From the NCBI RefSeq assembly GCF_018101125.2, contig NZ_JAELVF020000001.1:1706731-1770730 (forward strand): a stretch of 64,000 nt of DNA. Direction: 5' to 3'. A program made the translations under genes and the position numbers. This document shows, in pieces, positions 48,534 through 60,071 of this stretch. The notes below the pieces were generated by a model that saw only the letters and a list, made by a program, of their open reading frames with translations, ran no database searches and was not told where the DNA came from. The DNA comes from Streptomyces tardus (lineage in GTDB: Bacteria; Actinomycetota; Actinomycetes; Streptomycetales; Streptomycetaceae). The first letter of the stretch is position 1. Each line of letters starts with the position of its first letter.

Positions 48534-49321
48534 CCACGGCGACAGTGGCACACGGCCGCGTTTCGACACTGAGCAGGATCACGGCGCTGGGGCGGGCGGA
48601 ACTGACGCTCCTGCTGCGGAGCAAGGCGTCACTGTTCACGGTCCTGTTCCTGCCGGTCATCTTCACCTTCGCGATGCGGCAGCCGGCCGACGAACTGGAC
48701 CTGGCCGGCACCGGTCTGACGGTCGGTACGGTGCTGGTGCCGGCGTCGATCGGCTTCGTGCTGATCTTCGCGGTGTACTCCAACCTCGTCGGCGTCTACG
48801 TGGCACGGCGCGAGGAGCTGGTGCTCAAACGGCTGCGGACCGGCGAGGCGAACGACGCCGAGCTGCTGTCGGCCAACGCACTGCCCTCGATGATCGTGGC
48901 ACTGGTGCAGTCCGTACTGCTGCTGGTGGGCGGCGCGGCCGTACTAGACCTGGAGGCGCCGCAGCGGTTCGACCTGGTGGTGGTCGGCGTACTGCTCGGC
49001 CTGGTGATGATGTCGGCGCTCGCCGCGCTCTCCTCCCGGTTCGCCGGTACGACGGAGTCGGCCCAGCTGATCCCGCTGCCGATGATGATGGTGAGCATGC
49101 TCGGTTCCGGCGTCTTCGTACCGCTGGAGGTCCTGCCGGACCGCCTTGCCGAGATCTGCCGCTTCCTCCCGCTGAGCCCGGTCATGGAACTGGTCCGCGG
49201 CGGCTGGGCCGGAACCCTGGAGGGCGGCGACATCGCAGCCGCGCTGGTGATCGGTCTGGCCTGGGCAGTCGGCTCGGTGTTGGCTGTACGCCGGTGGTTC
49301 CGCTGGGAGCCGCGCAGCTAG
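48530..49321 (+). CDS. ABC-2 type permease
   Basis: 263 residues with about six hydrophobic segments (ASLFTVLFLPVIFTFAM, LVPASIGFVLIFAVYSNLV, and so on) and the C-terminal FLPLSPVMELVRGGW typical of ABC-2 permeases. ATG 48530 overlaps the TGA of the ATPase gene. It forms the membrane part of the exporter encoded with 47520-48533. Confidence 0.9.
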   Translation: MTTATVAHGRVSTLSRITALGRAELTLLLRSKASLFTVLFLPVIFTFAMRQPADELDLAGTGLTVGTVLVPASIGFVLIFAVYSNLVGVYVARREELVLKRLRTGEANDAELLSANALPSMIVALVQSVLLLVGGAAVLDLEAPQRFDLVVVGVLLGLVMMSALAALSSRFAGTTESAQLIPLPMMMVSMLGSGVFVPLEVLPDRLAEICRFLPLSPVMELVRGGWAGTLEGGDIAAALVIGLAWAVGSVLAVRRWFRWEPRS

Positions 49322-49374
49322 GGTCTGCCGGCACGGTGACGCGGACGGCGACGGAGCAGCAGGGAGTGGGACGC

Positions 49375-50835
49375 GTGGCGGCGAAGAGGTTGACGGCCTG
49401 GTGGGACCGGAAGAGCGATCCGGACCGGATCGAGCTCTACACCCGGTGGACCTTCAACTTCTTCGCCCTGATGGAGGTGCTGGTCGGCTTCAGCCTCGCG
49501 GTGGTCGTCGAGCCGCGCTGGGGGATCGGCGTCGTCTGCCTGCTCGTTGTCGCCCACGCGGCGCTCTGTCAGATCACCAGCAGGCAGTGCCTCGACTGGA
49601 TGCTGGACCGGCGCGACCGACCCACCGCGGTGATGTGGACGAACGCGGCCGGCGCCGCCGTCATCGTCGGCGTGCTGCTGGCGTTCGACTCCGCGGGCAT
49701 GACCAGGGAACCCGCCGGGGTCACGACCCTCTCCAGCGTCGTGATGATCATGGCCGCGATGTCGCTGTCGCTGAACCTGCGCCCCCGCGACTTCGGGCGG
49801 CTGGTTTTCGCCGCAACGCCGATCGTCGCGGCAATGGCGCTGCTGACGGGCGGCCCTGTGCGGCAGGTGGCGGTGTACGCCGTGATGACGCTCTGGTCCG
49901 GCCTGGCCGGCGGTTTCGCCGGACGCGCCTCCGGCTGGATCCTGGCCGCGGTCATGGAGTTGGACGAGGCCCGCCACGCGCAGGCCCGGCTCGCGGTCGC
50001 CGAGGAGCGGCTGCGCTTCGGCCGCGATCTGCACGACGTGCTCGGCCGCAACCTCTCGGTCATCGCGCTCAAGAGCGAGCTGGCCGTACAGCTGGCACAG
50101 CGCACGGGCGCCGCTTCCGGCGCGGCGCTCGACCAGATGGTGGAGGTGCAGCGGATCGCCCGGGAGTCCCAGTCGGAGCTGCGGGAGGTCGTGCGCGGCT
50201 ACCGGGACACCAGCCTGCTCAACGAACTCGCGGGCGCCCGGGGCGTGTTGCGCGCGGCGGGCATCGAGTGCGAGATCGACGCCGACTCCACCACCGCTCT
50301 CCCCGAGTCGGTGCGCGCCGCGCTCGGCTGGGTGGTGCGGGAGGGCGCGACGAACGTGCTGCGGCACTCCGACGCCAGCCGGTGCGTGATCCGGCTGCGG
50401 TTGACCGAGCACCCCGACGCCGCGGTGCTGACCCTGGTCAACGACGGTGTCCGCGATGTGAAGGCGGCACGCGGCATCGGCGGTGGGGGCAACGGCCGCA
50501 GCGCGGGGCTCATCGGGCTGCGGGAGCGGCTCGGCGCGCTGCGGGGCACCCTCAGCACACCCGACCCGGCGGAGCCGACCGGCGACGGACGCAGCTGGAG
50601 CCACGGCGTCCGGGACGACCGACTTCCGCCGGACGACGAGGTGTTCGTCCTGCGCGCCGAAATCCCGGTGCCCGGCGGCGCAGCACACGAGGACGGCCGC
50701 GGCGGCACCGGCGAAGGTGCCCGCGGAGGCGAGGGCGGCGGTGGCGGTGGTCGTGGGAGAAGCGGCGCCGTCGATACTGCTGTCGGGAGCGGGTACGGCA
50801 CGAAGGCCGGCAGAGCTGGAACGGACGCGCGATGA
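49375..50835 (+). CDS. DesK/NarL-type sensor histidine kinase
   Basis: About 486 residues. Five or six transmembrane segments in the first 180 residues, then a HisKA_3 dimerisation domain with the phosphoacceptor in ERLRFGRDLHDVLGRNLSVI, and an ATPase domain with VREGATNVLRHSDASRC (N box) and GLIGLRERLGALRGTL (G box). A long Gly-rich tail ends the protein. GTG 49375 with gggag upstream. Its stop overlaps the response regulator start as ATGA. It probably senses an envelope stress linked to the ABC exporter upstream. Confidence 0.9.
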   Translation: MAAKRLTAWWDRKSDPDRIELYTRWTFNFFALMEVLVGFSLAVVVEPRWGIGVVCLLVVAHAALCQITSRQCLDWMLDRRDRPTAVMWTNAAGAAVIVGVLLAFDSAGMTREPAGVTTLSSVVMIMAAMSLSLNLRPRDFGRLVFAATPIVAAMALLTGGPVRQVAVYAVMTLWSGLAGGFAGRASGWILAAVMELDEARHAQARLAVAEERLRFGRDLHDVLGRNLSVIALKSELAVQLAQRTGAASGAALDQMVEVQRIARESQSELREVVRGYRDTSLLNELAGARGVLRAAGIECEIDADSTTALPESVRAALGWVVREGATNVLRHSDASRCVIRLRLTEHPDAAVLTLVNDGVRDVKAARGIGGGGNGRSAGLIGLRERLGALRGTLSTPDPAEPTGDGRSWSHGVRDDRLPPDDEVFVLRAEIPVPGGAAHEDGRGGTGEGARGGEGGGGGGRGRSGAVDTAVGSGYGTKAGRAGTDAR

Positions 50836-51464
50836 ACGGGCAGGCGGAGACGGGCGGGCCGCTGCGGGTGCTGCTGGCCGACGACGAACACCTCATCCGG
50901 GGCGCGGTGGCCGCGCTGCTCTCCCTGGAGGACGACCTGGTGGTGGTCGCGGAGGCCGGGTCAGGCACCGAGGCCATGGCCATGGCCCGGGCACACCGGC
51001 CCGACGTGGCGGTGCTGGACCTGAACATGCCCGGCGCCGACGGCGTCGAGGTGGTCCGGATGATCCGTGCCGAAATCCCGGGCTGCGCCACGATGATCGT
51101 CACCGGCCACGGTCGGCCCGGCCATCTGAAGCAGGCACTGGCCGCGGGTGCGCGCGGCTTCCTGCCGAAGACCGTCTCCGCGCAGCGCCTGGCGGAGATC
51201 ATTCGCACCGTGCACGCGGGCGGCCGGTACGTCGACCCCGAGTTGGCCGCCGACGCGATCAGCGCCGGCGACTCCCCGCTGAACGCGCGGGAGGCGGAGC
51301 TGCTGGAGCTCGCCTCGGACGGGGCGACCGTCGCCGAGATCGCACGGCGCGCGTCCCTGGCCCCGGGCACCGTGCGCAACTACCTCTCCTCCGCCGTGGC
51401 CAAGCTCGGCGTGGAGAACCGGCACGCCGCGGCCAGCGCCGCCCGCGAACGCGGCTGGCTGTAG
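50832..51464 (+). CDS. LuxR/NarL-family response regulator
   Basis: 210 residues. The receiver domain has the acidic pair in LLADDEHLIRG, the phosphoacceptor Asp in VAVLDLNMPGADG, and the Lys in GFLPKTVS. The C-terminal HTH reads LNAREAELLELASDGATVAE and IARRASLAPGTVRNYLSSAV. Partner of the kinase whose gene it overlaps; expected to control the ABC exporter. Confidence 0.93.
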   Translation: MNGQAETGGPLRVLLADDEHLIRGAVAALLSLEDDLVVVAEAGSGTEAMAMARAHRPDVAVLDLNMPGADGVEVVRMIRAEIPGCATMIVTGHGRPGHLKQALAAGARGFLPKTVSAQRLAEIIRTVHAGGRYVDPELAADAISAGDSPLNAREAELLELASDGATVAEIARRASLAPGTVRNYLSSAVAKLGVENRHAAASAARERGWL

Positions 51465-51614
51465 CCGGGGCTGCCGGGCGGCGGATCCGAGATTGGCACG
51501 GCGGCGGATCCGAGGTCGGCAGATTGGCAGGTCGGCGGGGTGCGGGGTCGCCGGTGGGCTGGTCGGGGCGCTGGTCGGAGCACCCCGGAAAGAGGGCTAT
51601 AGTTGTCCGCACGC

Positions 51615-51687
51615 GCGGACGTAGCTCAGCTGGTAGAGCGCAACCTTGCCAAGGTTGAGGTCGCCGGTTCGAACCCGGTCGTCCGCT
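51615..51687 (+). tRNA. tRNA-Gly (GCC), copy 2
   Basis: Same sequence as 47082-47154, with intact arms and anticodon GCC. A terminator follows. Confidence 0.95.
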
Positions 51688-51695
51688 CCAGAGGT

Positions 51696-51728
51696 GAAAG
51701 GCCCGGTCTCCCGCAGACCGGGCCTTTC
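51696..51728 (+). terminator. Terminator of tRNA-Gly copy 2
   Basis: gaaaggcccggtct and its complement (14 bp) with a 5-base loop, beginning nine bases after the tRNA. Confidence 0.85.
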
Positions 51729-51847
51729 GCATGTCCGCACCCGCCGTTCGTGCGGCCCGGTGCACGACGTGGCCGGTTGACGCTCTTCGTCGCGGGTAGG
51801 CCGGGCACTACGCTGGTCCGACTGTCCTCACGGAGTGGGAGTGCACC

Positions 51848-52495
51848 TTGGCGTGTGATCTGTGGCTGGTACCTCTGGTCGACGTGCTGTGCCAGAGCCC
51901 CGACAATCCGTTCGCCGAGGAACTGGCGGTCTACGACAGTGCGCTGAACGAGGCGGGGCTGCCCCCGGTCCCGGTGCACGGCTACATGCCGGGCCTCACC
52001 GGCGAGGTGGCTCCGGTCGCCGGTTTCGACTACGACGCGCTGCACCTGCTGCGCCGCGCGCACCTGCTGCTCGCCTGCGGGCTGGAGGTCACGCCGGTGG
52101 ACCAACTGGGCAGCGACTACGAGCAGTTGCTGGAGATGTTCGAACCGACCGCCCAGCAGTCCCATCTGGTCTGGCACTTCGACCACGCGGGCGCGTACGT
52201 CCCGGTGGACTTCGCCGCGCCGCTGAGCAACGACGAACTCCTGGAGGGCGGCGGGCCGTTGGGGTCCAGCCACGGACTGCTGCGCGAGCTGCACACCATC
52301 GCGCCGAGCCTGGGCATCGACCCGGCCAACCCGCCCGCACCGCCGGCCGCGCCCCCCGGGCCGACGGAGCTGGAGGAGCCGGCGCTGCCCACCGAGGAGG
52401 GCGGTCCGTACGCGCGCGAGCGGCACGTCTGGCTCGGTCTGCACGCGGCGGCCACCCGCAGCCTCGCGCAGGGATCGATGATCCTCTTCTCCTGA
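51848..52495 (+). CDS. Conserved hypothetical protein
   Basis: 215 residues, acidic. MACDLWLVPLVDVLCQSPDN, FDYDALHLLRRAHLLLACGL and VWHFDHAGAYVPVDFAAPL are its conserved-looking stretches; a Pro-rich linker at 150-175 precedes the end. The start is a TTG with gggag seven bases before. The gene converges on the SLATT gene. I know no function. Confidence 0.7.
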   Translation: MACDLWLVPLVDVLCQSPDNPFAEELAVYDSALNEAGLPPVPVHGYMPGLTGEVAPVAGFDYDALHLLRRAHLLLACGLEVTPVDQLGSDYEQLLEMFEPTAQQSHLVWHFDHAGAYVPVDFAAPLSNDELLEGGGPLGSSHGLLRELHTIAPSLGIDPANPPAPPAAPPGPTELEEPALPTEEGGPYARERHVWLGLHAAATRSLAQGSMILFS

Positions 52496-52512
52496 GCTGC
52501 CGCGAGTCCGTG

Positions 52513-52566
52513 CGCCGTGCCCGGAAAGGACCGCGGCGTACGGGGCGGTCCTTTCCGGGCACGGCG
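52513..52566. terminator. Bidirectional terminator, 22-bp stem
   Basis: Perfect 22-bp arms (inner part ccggaaaggaccgc) around a 10-base loop, placed between converging genes. It is the longest perfect hairpin in the window. Confidence 0.88.
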
Positions 52567-52628
52567 CCCGGGTTGCTCACGCCCGTACGCGTACGGGCGC
52601 GAGCAGCCGTCGAGCATGCGCCGGTGCG

Positions 52629-53369
52629 TCAGCGCGGGCTCTCCGGCGGGCGCTGGCGCGGCATGTTGGGCCGGGTGCCCGGCGGCATCGGGAAGCGCGA
52701 GGCCGCGAGAGCTCCCGCGGCCTCGGGCCTGCGGGCAGGTCCGGGGTTGGCGACGGACTGGGTGAGCAGCGGAACCGATCCCGTTCTGAACTCGACCATC
52801 CAGTCCCCCGTTTCGGCGCGTACGAGCTCGGAGATCTCCTCGCTGAACCTGCGCAGGGTGCCCAGGCAGCGCTCCGCCGCCTCGGCCGCGGTGCCCTCCG
52901 CCGGGCCGAGCACCTCGCGCACCGACTCGGTGGCCCACTCGTACTGGAGCGCCTCCAGCCGACGCTGCACCGCCTGGGCGGTCGCCACATCGCGCATCCA
53001 GCCCGAGGTCACGCCGAACCATCGATCGGCGCCGGCGCACAGCACGGCGAGCACCAACGAGAGGTAGCCCCAGGCGAGCGGGGTGAGCAACGCACCGAGG
53101 ACACCGGTCAGTTCGAGAACGGGCAGCACCGCGCCCCCGGCGAGGCCGGCCGCGGTCCCGGCTCGCAGCAGCCGGGCGAGGCGGCGTTTGTGGGTGCGGT
53201 CGGCGAGATACCAGTCGACCGTTTCCAGGGCGCGCTGCTCGACCCACTGGTACAACTCGTCGAGCCGCTCGGCGGGCTCCCCCCAGTCGCCGAGCGGAAA
53301 CGCCTGGCCGAGCAGCTCGCCCCTGCGGTCCTTGCCGGCCCCCTCGGGACGCATCTCCGGCTGAGTCAC
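52629..53369 (-). CDS. SLATT-domain membrane protein
   Basis: About 246 residues. Helical start AERLDELYQWVEQRALETVD with the sequence WYLADRTHKRRLARLLR, then two transmembrane segments (GLAGGAVLPVLELTGVLGAL and PLAWGYLSLVLAVLCAGAD), and a long helix through FRTGSVPLLTQSV. The 2TM layout fits SLATT proteins, which in some defence systems act as membrane effectors. This one stands alone without a partner nucleotide cyclase, so a defence role is not supported. GTG at 53369 with GGGGAG upstream. Confidence 0.72.
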   Translation of the reverse strand: MTQPEMRPEGAGKDRRGELLGQAFPLGDWGEPAERLDELYQWVEQRALETVDWYLADRTHKRRLARLLRAGTAAGLAGGAVLPVLELTGVLGALLTPLAWGYLSLVLAVLCAGADRWFGVTSGWMRDVATAQAVQRRLEALQYEWATESVREVLGPAEGTAAEAAERCLGTLRRFSEEISELVRAETGDWMVEFRTGSVPLLTQSVANPGPARRPEAAGALAASRFPMPPGTRPNMPRQRPPESPR

Positions 53370-53962
53370 CCGCCCACTCCCCACAACAGAACGCGCTCCC
53401 ACCGCCACTCATGATGGCCGAGCACGTCGCTTTTCACACTTAGAGGCACATCCGCCGCGCACACTGCTGGACGAACGGCCACACGGAACCCTCATTTCTA
53501 CCCCCAAAACCGTTTCGCTGCTTGGGCGTTCGGGAACGGTCAAGCCCAGAATCGCCGCTCAGCGGGCGGCGACGACGACTGCGCCTCACTCGAAAGAGTG
53601 GGCGTCAACAACCGTCCACCGCGGCTCACCCGTGGTAGGTACGGCCGCCCCCGCAGCTCGGTCGGCAGCCTGCCCGCGCCTCCCTCCGCCCCCGGCCACG
53701 ACCGGGAGGCGGGCCCGTCCGCAGGCCGCGCCCTGCCCCTCGCCCGGCCCCGCGCGCAGCCCCGCGCCGGCCAGTCCACGGCCCCGCCCGCCGGCCGCCC
53801 GCGAGCACAACCCGGCGAGCCCGGCCACGGCCCGCCCACCAGCCACGCATCCCTCCTCCGTCGCGCATCCACGGCCCGTCCTCGCGCCCGCCCCCGGCGC
53901 CGTCGTCCCACACCGCAGACCGCCGGACCGGCCGGTCGCGGCGGACCACTAGGCTTCGGTGC
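53370..53962. other. Intergenic region before purD
   Basis: Nearly 600 bases. The part near 53410-53520 is AT-richer and may hold the divergent promoters. 53640-53940 is extremely GC-rich with Pro/Arg/Ala frames on every strand and no gene I trust. Confidence 0.5.
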
Positions 53963-55225
<1,263 letters not shown>

Positions 55226-55557
55226 GCCCGCCGGGACGCCCGGCGCAGGTGCGCGGGGCGCAGGCGCGCGGGGCCGTCCCCACTCGACTTCTCCGGGCCG
55301 AGCCGGAGTTGATCGAATGCGTCGATAGTCGGACACCTCCGGCGGAGGCCGATGTGCAACACCTCTGCCCAAAGCCATTCCATCGAGTGACGGTCCGGCC
55401 TAGCTCCTGTGCTCCCGGCCGGACCGAACTATCGTTCCGCGCGTCGGCTTCTGGACGCCGTCGGTCGTCTGGCTCACCGCGATTGCGCGGTCGGACGCCG
55501 GTGCCACAGTGGGTGGATGGTCCACGGCGTCCCACAGGCAGGGGGGTGAGCGGCTCG
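55226..55557. other. Intergenic region after purD
   Basis: 330 bases. No hairpin strong enough to name as a purD terminator, and no gene. 55290-55480 has lower GC. Confidence 0.4.
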
Positions 55558-57129
55558 ATGACGACAGCGGACAGGGATCGTGCCTCGGCACGGGATCACG
55601 CACTGGCCGTCCTGCGGCTTCGCGGGGCGGTCTTCGCCGTCGCGCTGCTTCCCGCAGCCGTCGCGGTGGTGCTGTGGACGGGCTCGGCGACGGGCCGGTT
55701 CGACGCCGCGTGGGACGGGCCGCGCTGGGCGGTGACGGCGCTTGCGGTGCTCGTGCTGGGCATCACCGCCGTCCTGACCGCGCTCGTCGCGACCGCCCGC
55801 CCCTCGGTCCCGCCCTCGGTCCCGCTGGCGGAGCAGGACGCACCCGACCTGTACCGGATGATCCGCGATCTGGCCGACAGGCTGGATGTGCCGGAGCCCT
55901 CCGCGATCGCGCTCACACCTGACTGCGACAGCTGGTTGGAGGACGAGGGGGCGCGGACCCCGACCCTGGTGATCGGTTCGCCCTTCCTGTGGTGGATGCG
56001 CGTCGCCGAGCTGCGCGCGCTGCTCGCCCCGGTGGTCGCCGGCACCGGTCCGGCCGTTCATCCGGACATCGCCGCGGCCCGCCGGATCGTCCGGGCACTG
56101 GACGCGGCGAGCCGGCGGCCGTCGGTGCGTACGCCGGCGCGGTTGCTGCTGCGGCCGACGGGACCGCACTCGGCGGAGATGGAGCGGCTCGTCGCGACGG
56201 CCTGCTCGATCCGCGCCCAAACCGTCGACCAGGGCGTGCGGCAGGTCGCCCAGGAGCAGGTGGGCCTGGCCTTCGCGGGCTGGGACCGGCTGCTGACCCG
56301 GGTCGCGGTGCCCGCCTGGCGGATGGGCCGCTGGCCCGCGCGGCTGGACGTGGGCGTCGTCTCGGCGCTGACCGAGCTCTCGCGCCGGGACCGGCTGGCC
56401 GAGGGGTTCACCGCCCGGCTCGGCGAGCGTCCGGCCTGCGACCTGCTGGAGACGCCCGGCGAAGTGGACCGCGAGGTCTCGCTGTTGGCGGCCCGGCTGT
56501 TCTACGGTGCGCCGCACTCGCCCGACCCTCGCTGGCAGCCGATCGACTGGTCGGCCTATCCGGACGAGGTCGTGGACCGCTCCTGGCGGGCGGCGGCGGC
56601 GCGCCTGTTCGCCGCGTTGGACGCCACCCAGGGCTTCCGGGAGGAGCACGGCGAGCCGGCCCGTCCCGGTGCCGGCCCGCAGGAGGAGGTGGGTCGGCCG
56701 ACCCTGAGCCGGGTCCTGGAGCGGCTGACCGACGAGGAGCAGCGCGCGGCGCTCGCCGCCAGGGTCAGCGCTGCGGCCGTGCGGGAGGAGCGCGGTTCAC
56801 CGGCGGCACCCGCACCCGGTGGCGCGCTGGTGCCCGGCGGTCCGGGCGAGGCGGCTCCGATAGGGCTGCCTCCGGAGCCGGTCAAGAGCGGACGCGAGGT
56901 GCTCTCGGAGCACATCACCGCCGCCGTCTGCTGCGCGGCGGTGGACGCGGGCGGCGCCCGCCCCGGGCTGGACTGGCTGGACGGTCCCGTTCTGCTGGTG
57001 GACGGCGAGCGGCGGCAGGACCTCGCCGAGCCGGTGCTCGCGCTGGCTGAGCAGGGCGATCCGCTGCCGCTGCGCGGCTGGCTCGCATCCGCCGGCGTGC
57101 GCCCTGACAAGCCGGTGCGGCTGGTCTGA
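55558..57129 (+). CDS. M48-peptidase-like membrane protein lacking the catalytic motif
   Basis: 523 residues. Two N-terminal transmembrane helices (GAVFAVALLPAAVAVVLW and ALAVLVLGITAVLTALVA). A segment LYRMIRDLADRLDVPEPSAI to LVIGSPFLWWMRVAELRALL follows the order of M48 metallopeptidases, but where these have HExxH the sequence goes on as APVVAG, so no zinc site remains. A long C-terminal region has acidic helices and ends in WLASAGVRPDKPVRL. ATG at 55558, preceded by a purine-rich stretch. Probably a scaffold-type pseudo-enzyme; a role is unknown. Confidence 0.7.
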   Translation: MTTADRDRASARDHALAVLRLRGAVFAVALLPAAVAVVLWTGSATGRFDAAWDGPRWAVTALAVLVLGITAVLTALVATARPSVPPSVPLAEQDAPDLYRMIRDLADRLDVPEPSAIALTPDCDSWLEDEGARTPTLVIGSPFLWWMRVAELRALLAPVVAGTGPAVHPDIAAARRIVRALDAASRRPSVRTPARLLLRPTGPHSAEMERLVATACSIRAQTVDQGVRQVAQEQVGLAFAGWDRLLTRVAVPAWRMGRWPARLDVGVVSALTELSRRDRLAEGFTARLGERPACDLLETPGEVDREVSLLAARLFYGAPHSPDPRWQPIDWSAYPDEVVDRSWRAAAARLFAALDATQGFREEHGEPARPGAGPQEEVGRPTLSRVLERLTDEEQRAALAARVSAAAVREERGSPAAPAPGGALVPGGPGEAAPIGLPPEPVKSGREVLSEHITAAVCCAAVDAGGARPGLDWLDGPVLLVDGERRQDLAEPVLALAEQGDPLPLRGWLASAGVRPDKPVRLV

Positions 57130-57509
57130 GCCGTACGCCCCGTCCCGGCGCACCCCTCCCGTCGCACGCGCCCGACACCGCACACGAGCACGCCCCCGGA
57201 GCACGCTCGCGCACGAGCCGCCCCCGTACACAAGCTCCGCCACCGCTCACGGCGGGGCCCACGGCGCCGCGTCGCACACCCGTGCCACCCCGATCCGGGT
57301 GATGCTCGCCACATCCGCTCGCTCCCCATCCGTCCGTCCCGGCACGTGAGTTCACGTCGGTCACAACTTCTCGCCGCCTCTGCCCCCTTCCGACTCACTT
57401 CGTGTCATTTCGCGCCCACTAATTCACGACGAATGGTGATGAGGCCGCTGCACTATGTGATGTGCTTGGCTCTCGTGAGGGAGTACCCACGCGAGTGGGA
57501 GGGGGCCAG
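57130..57509. other. Intergenic region
   Basis: 380 bases without a gene. A frame at 57346 (72 codons) lacks a ribosome binding site. The last 100 bases are less GC-rich, as promoters are. Confidence 0.4.
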
Positions 57510-59009
57510 ATGGGGACGCAGCAGATCCGACGATGGCAGTCAGGTGCGCTGGCGCACGCGGTGACCGATCCGTTCGGTCAGGGCCCGCTGCCGTGGCTGC
57601 GCGGCAGCGAGAACTACTTCGACAGCGGCCGGGTCGTCCCCTGGTACGTGGACGACGCCGACCACGCGGTGCTCGCCGCCGACGGACGCATCCTCCCGGG
57701 CCCCCGGCAGGCGGGCCGCGGCACCACCCGTACCGCGGACGACGTCCGCTGCCAGATCAAGGGGTTCGCCTCGACCGGCTCGGTGGCGCCCGGCGAGTCC
57801 ATCGACTTCCGGGTCACCGTCAACCCGCCCCAGCCCTTCGGGGTGGACGTCTACCGCATCGGCCACTACGGCGGCGTCGGCGCCACCAAGATCACCACAA
57901 GTCCCCGGCTCTCGGGGATCGTTCAGCCCGAACCGCTGCGCGCCGAGCGCACGGTCTCCTGTCACCACTGGTGGCTCTCCTGGCGGCTGCCGGTGCCCGG
58001 CCACTGGAACAGCGGCGCGTACGTCGCCGTCCTCACCACGGCGGACGGCCACCGCTCGCACATCCCCTTCACCGTCCGCAGCAAGGACCCGGCCGATCTG
58101 CTGCTGGTGCTGCCGGACGTGACCTGGCAGGCGTACAACCTCTTTCCCGAGGACGGCAGGACCGGCGCCAGCCTCTACCACGCCTGGGACGAGGAGGGAC
58201 GGCTGCTCGGCGAGGCCGAGGCGGCGCACACCGTCTCCTTCGACCGTCCGTACGCCGGCGCCGGGCTCCCCCTCCACGTCGGCCACGCCTACGACTTCAT
58301 CCGCTGGGCCGAGCGCTACGGCTACGACCTCGGCTACGCACACGCCCGCGATCTGCACGCCGGCCTCGTCGACACCGGCCGCTACCGCGGGCTGGTCTTC
58401 CCCGGCCACGACGAGTACTGGTCGGCACCGATGCGCCTGCAGGCCGAGCACGCCAGGGACAACGGCACCTCGCTCGTCTTCCTCTCGGCCAACACGGCTT
58501 ACTGGCAGGTGGAGTTGAAGGCGCTGCCCTCCGGCGACCAGGACCGGCTGCTGAGCTGCCGAAAACGCCGCGGCCCCGGTCGCTCCCAGCTCTGGCGCGA
58601 CCAGGGGCGCCCGGAGCAGCAGCTGCTGGGCATCCAGTACGCCGGCCAGGTGCCGCAGCCCCACCCGCTCGTGGTGCGGAACGCCTCGCACTGGCTGTGG
58701 GAGGACACCGGCGCGGCCGAGGGCGACGAACTGCCGGGCCTGGTCGCGGGCGAGGCGGACCGCTACTACCCGCGCACCGCGCTGCCCGACCACCACCACC
58801 GGATCCTGCTGGCGCACTCGCCGTATCCGGACAGGCGCGGGGTCCGGCGCCACCAGGAGACCTCGCTGTACGAGGCGCCGAGCGGCGCTCTGGTCTTCAG
58901 CTCCGGCACCTTCGCCTGGTCGCCCGCGCTGGACCGCCCCGGACACGCGAACAGCACCGTCCAGCGGGCCACGGCCAATCTGCTCGACCGCATCTGCAAA
59001 CGCGATTGA
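57510..59009 (+). CDS. DMFase large-subunit-like protein
   Basis: 499 residues, similar in pattern to the C-terminal domain of the N,N-dimethylformamidase beta subunit family. Residues 60-180 form an Ig-like sandwich (SVAPGESIDFRVTVNPPQPF, DVYRIGHYGG), and the rest is a glutamine-amidotransferase-like alpha/beta domain with RGLVFPGHDEYWSAPMRLQA and FLSANTAYWQVEL. No signal peptide. Family members are common in Streptomyces without known substrates. ATG 57510 with ggaggggg upstream. Confidence 0.78.
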   Translation: MGTQQIRRWQSGALAHAVTDPFGQGPLPWLRGSENYFDSGRVVPWYVDDADHAVLAADGRILPGPRQAGRGTTRTADDVRCQIKGFASTGSVAPGESIDFRVTVNPPQPFGVDVYRIGHYGGVGATKITTSPRLSGIVQPEPLRAERTVSCHHWWLSWRLPVPGHWNSGAYVAVLTTADGHRSHIPFTVRSKDPADLLLVLPDVTWQAYNLFPEDGRTGASLYHAWDEEGRLLGEAEAAHTVSFDRPYAGAGLPLHVGHAYDFIRWAERYGYDLGYAHARDLHAGLVDTGRYRGLVFPGHDEYWSAPMRLQAEHARDNGTSLVFLSANTAYWQVELKALPSGDQDRLLSCRKRRGPGRSQLWRDQGRPEQQLLGIQYAGQVPQPHPLVVRNASHWLWEDTGAAEGDELPGLVAGEADRYYPRTALPDHHHRILLAHSPYPDRRGVRRHQETSLYEAPSGALVFSSGTFAWSPALDRPGHANSTVQRATANLLDRICKRD

Positions 59010-59097
59010 GCCGCCGACCCACGGGTACCCGGCGCGGCTGCGCACGCCCCGGTAGGCGAGAATCAGCGTTACGTGTCGAGATCCCCGTGGAGGACCG

Positions 59098-60009
<912 letters not shown>

Positions 60010-60071
60010 AGCACCACCGCTGAGGGCCCCGCCCCCGCAGGCATCCCCAAGGCGGGCCGGGCGCCGGCGGG

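Noticed and set aside
52629..53369. SLATT protein as part of a phage-defence system
   Set aside because: It is a single gene flanked by core genes and a terminator, without a cyclase, SLOG or nuclease partner.
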